DNA of 64,000 nt from Icerya purchasi (Eukaryota; Arthropoda; Insecta; Hemiptera; Monophlebidae): contig CM077115.1 in assembly GCA_039619475.1 (NCBI GenBank), positions 103,925,893-103,989,892 on the forward strand, read 5' to 3'. The position numbers and the translations under genes were made by a program. Below, one piece after another: positions 13,119 through 24,206 of this stretch (its first letter is position 1; the number at the start of each line of letters is the position of its first letter). Below the pieces are notes generated by a model. It was not told where the DNA came from. It saw nothing but the letters and a program-made list of their open reading frames with translations, and ran no database searches.

Positions 13119-14181
13119 CAATGGGGTAGCTTGCCTTAGACGGGCCTCGTATCAAAATTTGTTGGGGGGGGGGGGGGGCTAATAAAGTGTAAACATTTTT
13201 CACAAAAGACGCATTAAATTAAAATAATTATTTATCGATTATAAGTTATTACTTACAATAAATGCTCCTGGGATACAATTCAATCTAAAAAATTCCACTT
13301 CAATCAAGTATACACTTTTCACACCCATTTTTTTTCGGCAAACTTATTTATTAAATCATTCACAGATGAAGACGATTTCATCTAGATTTCCTGCCTCTAT
13401 GGACAATAAAGACAAGTCTCATTGAAGTCCTAAGATAATTTTTTATCAGTTTTAATTTCGAGAAACTTCTTTCAGCTGTAGCAGTTGTAACCGGAAGGGT
13501 TAAAAATAGACAGCATTTTGTTATTACCTCCGGAAAACTGTATGCAAGGCTATTAACTTTTATCAGTACTAATTCCGCGAGTTCTTTAATGGAGTGAATT
13601 TTCTGAATTTCAGATTTTACGCGTGTTTTCAAAGCAATTAGTTGCGAACAATACAGATCAACTGACATGTCTTTACCGTATTTTAAATGACAGTTTTTCG
13701 GCATACTTTTTTTATCATTTCGTTTGAAAAAGATGAGAGAATTCCTCCGGTTGTAACACTTCGAACGTATTACTCAGGTCACAGAGGCTCTGAAATCGTT
13801 GTTTAGTTCTCAGAGAAATTAATATATCTAAAGAGTAATATAGTATGCATTGAGTTTGAAGTACAATTCCGGGTCTGAAATTTTCTCATCTTCTGCCAAC
13901 TTACCAAAAAAAAAAAAAAAAACGCTTCGTTATCTTCCGTCTTTTATTTTTCAAAACATTAGCTACCCCCCCATTCTTTTGCTAAATCTGTGGACCCGTT
14001 TAGTAAGGCATGTTGATTTCTTATTTCGTTCAGTCTATTTAAAAGATTACTTAGTAAAATACTAGCTTTCTGAAAGTCATAATACATTTTTACGAATTTT
14101 TGCTCGCACACGTTCGGGTCCCCTGTACCCCGGATGCCCCGTATAATTGATACGGCTGATACGGCGGCAGCTACGCCCCTG
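13119..14181 (-). mobile_element. Internally deleted hAT element with intact 8-bp target duplication
   Basis: The ends are CAATGGGGTAGCT (left) and CAGGGGCGTAGCT (right, reverse complement), matching at 10 of 13 positions, and are flanked by perfect GTATTTAT duplications. The CAGGGGCG-type end and the 8-bp duplication are hAT hallmarks. The body, on the minus strand, holds the C-terminal part of a ZMYM1-like hAT transposase. A G run near 13165-13178 lies just inside the left end. Confidence 0.9.
13378..13704 (-). pseudogene. hAT transposase C-terminal dimerisation region
   Basis: The frame includes FPEVITKCCLFLTLPV followed by TTATAERSFSKLKLIKNYLR, the conserved hAT C-terminal dimerisation motif. 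A frameshift follows: after the motif the expected RLxxLSIEAGNLDEI continues in another frame (about 13435-13375). Upstream (13960-14260) the same strand reads FQKASILLSNLLNRLNEIRNQHALL, perhaps an N-terminal piece of the same protein. The RNase H-like catalytic core is missing. Confidence 0.8.
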
Positions 14182-14189
14182 GTATTTAT
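14182..14189. repeat. hAT target-site duplication, right copy (GTATTTAT)
   Basis: Identical to 13111-13118. Confidence 0.9.
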
Positions 14190-15165
14190 GTATGAACTGA
14201 TTGTGCAATGGTATTCAAGGCGATAGAATTTAAGGGGCGGTGAATATCTTCTTTTTATCATTATTACATTAAAGCGCTGTGTAATTACCGGACGGTTATT
14301 GCAGCACTGAAATAATAGTTAAAATATGAATAAAAATTGTATACATATATTCGATTAGTTAAGATCTCATCGTCGGGAAAATTCTTGTGACGACCGATGT
14401 TCGTTTTAGCGATCATCGTATTTTTAAAATTTACTAAAACGTTAGCAATACGCTTATTTATCGTGATAAAAAAAATAATTTATTTATTGATCGTGTCAAC
14501 TGGAAATAGATAAGGGCGTAATAATAATTTTGTTTCGCGACGAAATCGATTTATTCATTTGCGAATCACGATTTATTTAAATAAAGTGTTTCAAAAGGAG
14601 TTGTGCGAGTCAATTAAATTAAAATCGTAATGTTGAATTAAATTATAACTTTCATTTTAAAAAAGCTTTACGCAACCGATTTAAATATTGCGCTGATTCC
14701 AAAATTCGCATGATGTCGTTAAAGAGTTATACAGATGATAATTTATAATAATATTTCCGGCTTACGAATATTTGTTTTTATTTTTTGTAGCGTGTAAATT
14801 CTTCAGCATTAAAACAAATAATAATATTAAATATAATGTATACAAATATTTTACTTTCGGGTCATGCTGTGCATATTACTGTTAAACGGCTGACCGCTTG
14901 TGATAAATCAACTGATTGATTTGCAAGATCAAAGGTGAACAAAACTCGGCTAATGTATATATTATTAAATGAGTAATTCTCGTAAGTACGCATGCAGTTG
15001 GCTTCGGAATCTTCAACATTTTAATAAAGATTTAGGTGAAATTCACGAATTAACGAGGTTTTAGGATGGTCTAGAAATCGATTGGTCTAGGAAATGAAGT
15101 GAACCCGTGTGCTCGTGTTAGTGATTAGTGAGATCAAATTTGTATTTAAGATTTCGTAAAAAGTA
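14190..15165. other. Non-coding flank containing the 106-bp repeat arm
   Basis: AT-rich. Apart from the inverted repeat arm at 14552-14657, nothing recognisable. Confidence 0.55.
14552..14657 (+). repeat. 106-bp inverted repeat, left arm
   Basis: Base-for-base reverse complement of 17763-17868 by direct reading. It begins TATTCATTTGCGAATCACG. Possibly a terminal repeat of a 3.3-kb element. Confidence 0.9.
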
Positions 15166-15173
15166 AACGAAGA

Positions 15174-15452
15174 TAGGGCCGTATCTGAAGGGGGTTTTCA
15201 GGGTTCAAACGCTTCACCCCCCCTCGAATTTCTTGCGAAATAATAACCGCTTGAATTAAATGGACCGAAATTCAGAATAAATTTATTTCTTTGCAATTTT
15301 TGAGAAAAGAAAAGAAAATTGAAATTTTTATGAATTCTACAGAAGCGACTATTTTTTATTTGTTTTTATTGTAGTGTTCAAATATTGCATATACAATAAT
15401 TGACTACAAGGCTTTAGTGTACTATTTATAAATAAATACATTTCATGATAAT

Positions 15453-15492
<40 letters not shown>

Positions 15493-15546
15493 TTATAAAA
15501 ATATTTTCGAAACCCCTCCCGAAATTTTGGTCTAGATACGGCCCTG
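15174..15546. mobile_element. hAT-like MITE, 373 bp
   Basis: The ends TAGGGCCGTATCTG and CAGGGCCGTATCTA (reverse complement of 15534-15546 and inward) form a terminal inverted repeat, followed inside by C/G-rich tracts and a shared GGTTTCGAA-like stretch. The flanks AACGAAGA (15166-15173) and AATGAAGA (15547-15554) match at 7 of 8, consistent with an aged 8-bp target duplication. No coding capacity. The right half contains an (AC)n(AT)n tract (15451-15492). Confidence 0.8.
15451..15492. repeat. (AC)n(AT)n microsatellite
   Basis: About ten AC units run into about eleven AT units. Inside the hAT-like MITE. Confidence 0.95.
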
Positions 15547-15554
15547 AATGAAGA

Positions 15555-16764
15555 ATAACTCATTATATTTACTATATTAAATAGAAAACTGAAATTTCGC
15601 GATGAATTAATCTTTCTCTTTGAATCGTGTATCCCTAGAAGGGACATCGTGTCACAGAGATGCTGTTATCGTTGGATAAGTAGTTTACGCCATTTGTCTT
15701 TATTGTACGCTTTATGAACACATTCACTGAAGCTTTTCCCGGTAAATTCTCGAATCCCATCTGACCATCTTAGAAGTACAAGGCCACAATTTCGTTTTCC
15801 ATTAGGTTTCTCTACGATCATATAATAAGTAAAAAAACACACCAATATAAATTAATTGTTTTATATTGGTGTGTTTTTTGCTTATTATATGTTAAAATGA
15901 AAACAATGAGTTATAAAAATCTATATAACAAATTTGACCATGATATTTATATGGCAACTTTAAATATTACGAAAACTAAAATACACTTTTACAATTGAAA
16001 AATAAGCGCGGACGTTTGTAATTGTAATTATCGTATTACGTGCGCATCATCGTTGTATTTTTAAATGTTTGTGAAACTCGTGAATACAATTCCATGAAAT
16101 TGCAAGTTTAGAATAAACCCAAGAAAAGTTCGGCCACCAGACGCTATATCTTCTTTATAGTGCCACACTCAGCTTCTGAGCGTCGGCGCTATATACATAT
16201 ATAATAATGGATCTATTTTGAAAACTCGTAAATCAATTAATCTATATAGAAATAATATGCGTGGCTATGAAAAATACATTTTCGTGGATGTTGTATTATT
16301 TTTTTTTTTTCATGTTTAAGTATTTTGCGTTACGTAAATTGATAGCAAATATTCGAAAGTCAAAAATACTATTACAAATTACAATCCATATAATTCTACG
16401 ACAACGACTTATGTATCTTAATTGCGATAATATTTAAAATCATCGCGTTCGTAAATAAATATATTACATTACGGAATTACGCCTTTATCTGTTTTCAGTT
16501 TGCTATTTACCATAGAAAATAAGAGTATTACTTTTTAAAATAATAAATAAGCGTTTTACTTTAATGAAGTTAAAAAATAAAATGATTATTAAAAAACGAA
16601 CACCAGTCATCTCTCTTTTAAAATTGTTCCTTTAATGGAGTTTTCTTTGATTGAGCGGTCGATTTCTAGAATCCAAAAACCCGTAAATTCGTGAATTGCA
16701 TCAAAATCGTTATTAAAGCTATTTCCGAAAATCCAGTTACAAAAGCATATAAATAATATATAAC
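15555..16764. other. Non-coding
   Basis: AT-rich DNA holding the hairpin at 15820-15890. Nothing else recognised. Confidence 0.55.
15820..15890. repeat. Near-perfect hairpin, 30-bp arms
   Basis: ATATAATAAG..CACACCAATATAA is followed, after a loop of about 10 bp, by its reverse complement with one substitution and one indel. Could be a tiny foldback element. Confidence 0.9.
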
Positions 16765-17076
16765 CAAGTAGTGCTCGATAGAATCGAAGAGAGAAGAACT
16801 ATACTGGAGCGGATACGTAAAACTCGGCTGGGTTGGTTGGGACATGTGTTTGCGGTCAGAACATAGCATAATCAAAGTCATTATCGAAATAAAAATAGTA
16901 GGAAGGAGACCGCGTGGGCGTCCTCGTATGACATTGGTGGACGCGTTTTAAAAGAAACAGACTTACGGAACTACACGGAATTGAAGAGGACAGCAATGGA
17001 CCGTATCGGGTGGAGGAAAATAGTGTTGGGGGCGAATCAGCCAGACGACTGTCACATAAAGAAGAAGAAGAATATA
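16765..17076 (+). mobile_element. LINE 3' end fragment with (GAA)n tail
   Basis: Reads RREERLLERIRKTRLGWLGHVLR, then a frameshift, then VGRRPRGRPRMTLVDAF, the C-terminal part of LINE ORF2 proteins. It finishes in AAAGAAGAAGAAGAAT. Heavily 5'-truncated. Confidence 0.75.
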
Positions 17077-17119
17077 TACATATTGATGGCTATGCCATTT
17101 TTACGCCAGAGGTCATCAG

Positions 17120-17205
17120 GAAATGTGTCCTGTCACGAAATTTGTCCAAAAAATGTCACAATTTTATGTAACGAAATATGTAACGAAAAAAGGTAACGGA
17201 AAATT
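17120..17205 (+). repeat. Copy of dispersed GTCACAATTTTATGTAACG repeat
   Basis: Contains AAAAAATGTCACAATTTTATG and several TGTAACGAAA units. Related to the interior of the element at 42447-42735 and to 5740-5780. Confidence 0.7.
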
Positions 17206-17762
17206 TTGTCGAACGGCGCAGCCAATGAAAAAGATTACTTCTTATATAAGAATTATAGAAGAACTAGACCTGTGGGTGAACGGATCTCGCCTCTTCCGAG
17301 TACCGAAGGGCCGAATTTTTTTAAAAATATAAAAAAAAATCTCTGCCCCCCAACAACATAAATTGCCCCCTTCCCCCGGAAACAGATTCCCGAATTCATC
17401 CCTGTTATCAATGGATGTGTATATAAACGCTCGCACTGATGTTATATTTTTATAATAAAACGCGGTTGAATAATATATTTCTCGATTTGATTTGCACGTT
17501 TAGAATCTAAAATGGATTTAAAACAAAAAAACAATTTCTATAATTTTATGAACTTGTAATAATGAACGTCTTGTTCAGCGATAAGACATTAAGTATTTCC
17601 ATTGCTACATACACATTTCTACATATTATACAAAATTATGAATTTTACAATTGCCGATGACATGCAGAAAAATGTCAGATTAGAATGAAGCATAAAATCT
17701 TTCGCGTGAAATACATATTTTTTAACTGCCATGAACATGTGTATCATTTAAAATTTTTTTTG

Positions 17763-17868
17763 AAATGAAAGTTATAATTTAATTCAACATTACGATTTTA
17801 ATTTAATTGACTCGCACAACTCCTTTTGAAACACTTTATTTAAATAAATCGTGATTCGCAAATGAATA
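17763..17868 (-). repeat. 106-bp inverted repeat, right arm
   Basis: Exact reverse complement of 14552-14657. Ends ...CGCAAATGAATA. Confidence 0.9.
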
Positions 17869-19227
17869 CAACTTTCTGATTATTGGTCTAGCTTCTACCG
17901 CTGCTTTTTGTTAATTAAAAAAATAAATAAATATGCATTATTACCCTTTTTACTAGCATAACGATTAACATCATACATCTGGAATAGTTTACATATTAAA
18001 CCATAAAAATACCTTACAAATATAGGTATGTTACACATATACATACTTCGTTATTTCGGTAGGAACTCTACAAAGCTTCCTGTCCCTTATAAGTATTGAT
18101 ACGAATCAGGGTTGGCGGCGCAATCTTTCAACGATGATCTGGCGGATGAACAGTTTTGTTTTTGGTATTATTTTTGATTTTCGAACGTCGTCGATTATCA
18201 GCTCTCGTCAGTGTCTTTAGGTAAGTGCCGGTGGCATGCGAGTGTGCGCGCGGACTGCGATATGTACCGAAATACCGAACTGCATCGAGCGATGATAAGG
18301 GATAAAAGCCGGCTCAGTTATATCGAATGCGATAAAAGTGCATTGTTATCTGCGACCCTTAAGCGAGTTAGAAATCGTGCGAGTACGCCCGTCCGAAATA
18401 AAAGCAAGTTGTTGATGGCGTTCTCTTTCAAACAATGTATTTTAATTTATCTCTTCGTTTTTCGAATATATATCCATCTAAAATAAAAGCCTAATGCTCG
18501 CTGAAGTTTAGAAGACGCAGTTTATCCGCGGTATATTTATAGTTTTGTCATTTGTTTTATTTTTTTTGTTTTCTTCGTTTTTTTCTCATTTTTGTCTTTT
18601 TACGTACCTTTTCCGATCGGCAGCGCATCAAAGAAAAGGCGGGTTCGCAATAGTATGTACTTATAAAAAAAATACTTTTCGAAAACAATTTACCTGATAG
18701 TCGTTCAACTACGATACCGTGAAACGATTTTTATCCATTTAACAATGCTGTACGCTCATTTCGTGAATTCAGTGCTTCAAACGCCTTCGTTTTCGAGCTA
18801 TTATTAAATACGGTCCCTTATTGTAATAATTTATTCATTAATTACATTTTACATTTTTCTACTACTACGAAACCAGACTACATTTACTTACGAGAAAATC
18901 ATTCGCAAGGATGGAGCAATTTCCCCACGATTCGCAATGGCGTTGAATTTATCAGTGAAGTAAATATGTGATAAGTACGGTTATAGATAATTTGATTTTT
19001 TCTCTTTTTTCATGGAATCCCAATATTATGAATTAATAACGACGACTGAAGATGGTGAAAATCAAAAAAACACTGCGAAATTTAGAATACATTAAAATTC
19101 GAAATTAATTTTTCTTCATCAATAGTCGTAAAGTTCACGTGGTATTTAATTATAATTGAACGCAGGGTAGTATAAAGTAGCGACTGGTCTTTTTGAAATT
19201 CTACCAGATTAGCGAAGAGAAATATAT

Positions 19228-19281
<54 letters not shown>

Positions 19282-22200
19282 TTAATAACTAATGACTGTG
19301 TCGTTTTCACAATCGAGGGTAATACGAAAACCTGCACTGTTTAGACCGTAACATTTTTGTACCTCTTTTTTTAAAGCTTGTCAATTACGAACATTAACTT
19401 AGCGCAAGAGAAAGTTTTTTATGTTCTTAGAAGTTTTTGCTCTGCTCTTAAGAATTTCAGAGCTTGAGCTTGCTAGTTCTGCAATAACGAAGGAAAAGTA
19501 TAACACATTTAATATTTGAACAAATTTTTAAAATAATAGCAAATACGTAAAATAATAATGATAAAGTATACTTTAGGTACATAGACGCAGCTTGCAAATT
19601 GCAAACAACGGAGAATTCGGATTGAACGAGAAGTGACACAACCCGGAAATAAACGGAGTTACTCCCGATCTCAAGCACCTCTTGGCATCTTGTTTGCTAG
19701 AGATAGAAAAGACGACCAAGAAGTAACAAGAGGAATGTGGGAATGGAGAGATATTATCAATTTAGAAAATGCACATTTTGCAAGTTGACAAAATTGAAAT
19801 TGAATTTCACTTTAAAAGTTATTTTTTCGCCATTTAGTAGCGCGCTGCTGGGCAGTCAAAACGAGCAACGTGGAAAGGAACTTTGAAGGGCATTTGAAAT
19901 GTGGATGTACAGGAAAACCCGCCTCAAATCGACCAAATACGTAACGAATTACATTTTTCCTTCGGCAAACATAAATCCTTAATCTCACCTCAAATAGATT
20001 ATGAATACCGAGTTTCCTCTTTCCGATCAGTTTTTTCAGTTCCATCCATTTCAAGTGCATTTTCACTCATTTTAAATGAGTACGTGCCGGGATGAATGGT
20101 CTTTGTTTTTTGTATTTTTGAAAATACTCTAGCCAGTGAGACCCGCACTACTTCCCCCTTCCCGTATGCTACTTATAGTACGAACTTGCATCAGGTATTA
20201 CATTGCTCAACTTAGAAAATGCGACCGGAACCCTCATGACGAACGGTCGGACGAGAAGATTTAAATATGTTTTATGTAATTTTTAAATGTTCATAAAGTT
20301 TTTTTAGATGTTGTTAGTGAAATTAATTAATGTTTATTTATAAATAATTAATGTTATGCATACGTGAATATAGTGAATAAAATTCGATTTTAACATAATT
20401 TATAATTATTAGTAACTGCAATTTTTGAACATTCATTTATTTATTTACTTATTATTGGTAGTTTACAAGTAGTTTACGGAAGAAAAATACTTATAATGAA
20501 TTTCTTACATGTCAAAACTAATAGCTGCCTCTTATTTATTTCCGAACAATTACTTCCGGCGTACAATTACGTTACCTGAAACTCCTTGAACTGTTTACAG
20601 AGGTAGCTCAAAGTCCGAAAAAGTTCGCTAAATCAGTAAGTACAGAATAATGTTCAGTACTATTCTGCTCATAAATTCAAGTTGTCTCTAGAGGTATCGA
20701 TTTAAACCGTCGAACTACTTCGGTTGATCTGAGCTCAAGATTATTTGCTTTTGAATGTTTTCACTGGTTTTCGGAAAATTCTGATCCATATTGACGGTTT
20801 AAATGCATTAACAGCTCTATAGATTACAGTGGTTTCCGCATTCTTATCTCCAACAACATTTAATATGGAAAAAAAAAAAGTAGAATAAAAACGAATCACT
20901 TTTTTATATATTCGGAATTAATTATATTTTGTTGATTTCTATTGTTAACAATAAGAGAAATGTTTTAAAGTAGCCCGGGAAATAGTACAAGCCTAAAAGG
21001 TACTGGCTTCCCAGTTACGTCACCTATCGATCCATTTTTTAAAATGTAATGAGGGGTTGTAATAGAGCGTGCGTTAAATGTAAGTTCGAAAAAATTAATA
21101 TTGATAAATTCTATAATTTAATGTTTTTTCTTTAATAACCAACACGACGACCTTGATATCATCACATGGAGCACACATCTACAGGTATACTAAACTGGTT
21201 AATACGAGACGTTTTCTCATTATTATCATCGCTAGACTGAGCACGCGAGGCCATTTTCATAATCAAGTTGTTTCCGCAGAGTTCGAAAAACAACGCCAAT
21301 CACTTGCTGCGCTCTTTCGAACGAAAAGTATGAGAATACATGACGGAAAAATCTGATTAACGATGCACACATAACCTGCGGTACTTTTATTCTTATTCAA
21401 TATAATTCATTCAAATTTTTCCGAAAAGTCAATATCTCTATATGGGGTTCTTCCTTTAGAAGACGATTGATTTATTTATCTTTCTTTAGTTTATCGCTTC
21501 TGCATCCCTTAATAGTTCCGACTTTTAGTTTAAATTTCTGCTACTGTTATCACGTTTCCTTTCAACTTACGTACATCCGACGCCGACTGGCTTAGATCCG
21601 GTCTAATCGCAAAGCGAATGACAACTTCTAATGTTTCTTCGCTTTTGTCGCTATCACATTTAAGGTGCCTATCACGGCTTAGTCGGTATTTTTCTACCGC
21701 TTATTTTATCTACAGTTACATTATCCTACTAAAGCATTAATTACTATAACGTAGTTGGTTGGAAAGCATATTTCATCCGAGAACAACTCGGTTCAAGTTC
21801 CACCGCTGCATACTGAAAAGTTGAAAAAATTATCTTCGCGCTAGGTTCATCTCCATGACGAAACCAAATATTAAAAAAAAAAAAAAAAACACTTGCACAC
21901 TTTTATTTAAGCAGTAATTTGTAGTAACTTCAATGGGCTATTTGGCAGATGGATTTTATGCCTTTCAGCTCAACCACGTTAAAAAATTGTAATATGTTCC
22001 ATCTTGTTTCTTTGTTTTTCTCGACTTATTATACGCATATGCGCTCACGTGATTTGTTCACGATCCAATGGTTCAACGTCAGGTCAAGAAGAAAAAAATT
22101 TACATCTGAATTATAGAAGAATTATTATTGGGAGTCCTAGGAGAGAGGTACGAAGGATTAAGTTCATACAATTATATATAATATTTTTTACTTCACAGAA

Positions 22201-24175
22201 CTGAATCCACTGAGGAATATTAATCTCTTTCATACTTATTGAAATCTCCATTTTCTTCTGTTCATGTATATATATATATATATATAAAAATTCTGTATTT
22301 ATTTTTTTTTAAAGTAATTTGGTAAATTATGATAAATTTGTTTTCTTCAACTAATTTTCATTTTTTTTATTTTTTTATGGTGATTCAAATTTAAGTAAAT
22401 GTTACAGTATAATAAATTAATTATTTTTCCACATTCACATTGCTAATCAACTTATTTCTTATTATGAAATATGAGTGTTGCATCATTTTGGTGTCGATAG
22501 AGTGTTAGCCACAGGAGCGTTAGATACTATATATAACATTGTAAGTGTACGTGGTTTGTGCGCGCATAGGCGCGTATTTACTTATGGAGACGTCTTGTTT
22601 GAAAACGCACGTTTTTTAACAATAATAATAAATAAAAAAGAATAACATAAAAAAATAAAAAATGTGAGCAAGATAAGGGTGACTAGTTTTTTGACTGCTG
22701 TGATATACACCAATAAAACTAATTATCTTACGGCTAAGATTGTCAATTAATTCACCTGTAACACTGGCAAAACAAGACTATTTAACCTCATCTCTGGCAA
22801 GGACAAAATGTAATGCATAGGCTGTAATATTTGTTATTTACGTAAATACGTTTATTTCTGGTCTCTTAATAACAGCGAACGAAACGTTAGTAAATACTTT
22901 TATTTTATTATAAAAAAAATAATAAAATAAAGTGAATAATAGAAACAGGAAAACTTAAAAATAAGTAACAACTCCACAGTTTAATAATAATAGTAATAAT
23001 AATAATAATATATAATTATAATAATAATAATTGTTATTAAATATTAAAGAACGATAATAATAACGGGTTAAATATACGTATGTACAACAACAACAACAAC
23101 ACGCAATATTTTTGGTAAATATATTAGGAAACCAACCACAAACGTTATTATATAAACACATTTACAAAGTATAAAATACTGAAAATAAACTTTTTTTTCC
23201 AAAACTAGTAAAGTACAAATTATTAACCGTTCCTTGTGTTAACGAATAATTTTCTGATAGATAATTTACAAAAATTAACTTTATCCACAATCAGATAATG
23301 CGAATTTAATAAATCGCGAAACTTTTATAAATTAGAAAATGCAAAGGTCTGCGGAGCTGAATTTATTGCGCTTTCCACAAAGGTGGAGAAAACACATTAA
23401 AATTCGCTATGTACGACATACTCTTGTAATAGTAATAAACTAAAGGAGGAACGAGTAAAATTTTAGTAATTTACGCTTAACGAATCATGCAAGTGTTATA
23501 AGATAATCAAGAAAATTGATCACATTCTATTATCATTATATACGTGGAACTTTTTGCTTCATATCCTTTTTTCGAATTTGTACACAGTATTTCTTTCTTA
23601 ATATAAACCAGATTTCCAATATGAAAGAGCACATTATGAAAAAAAGTCGTTACGAGTTGGACGAAGAATTGGAAGCTGTTCAAAAAAGGATCTTCAAATG
23701 AAAAATTCCGAACTGACCGAGAAGGAAAAAATGTCCCTAGTAGTAGGAGGTAGAAAATGTCTATAGAAAAAATAGAAAAAGGAACGGTTAAAGGCGAATT
23801 GGTACAGGCGACGAATGAAAAAGAGAATATTTAAATTTTCAGTTTAAAAAAATTCACCAAGAAGACAACAATACAGCATAAAAAAATTTCGGTTATTCGA
23901 TGAACCTGAACTGCGTAAAAACAAAGTCAAAAAATATCCAAAAAAATGATAAAATGAGTCGCGTAAACCGCGATCTCCGCGTTTTCGCAGTATTTCCATA
24001 GCACCCGGCCGGGCAAGATAAGACGTACACCTGCGTTATATACAAAATTGCCGTGAGTATGCTACGTTTACAAAACAAGAACGTACAAATAGGTAACACT
24101 CACCAACCATTCTTGGTTGAGAAGATGGAGAAGAGGTGGAAGGTTCGAAAAATTAGATTAAAAATGATCAATGAA

Positions 24176-24206
<31 letters not shown>

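Noticed and set aside
12702..13121. 139-codon minus frame with a basic C-terminus
   Set aside because: Mostly low-complexity Phe/Lys codons. The last 30 residues look protein-like, but I could not name a family.
18211..18486. Possible small gene in a CpG-rich patch
   Set aside because: No domain, no splice partner and no homologue recognised. Kept only as a weak regulatory observation.
22979..23110. TTATTA/GTTGTT-rich frames as a coding repeat
   Set aside because: Simple-sequence expansion; the six-Cys run comes from (ACA)n on the other strand.
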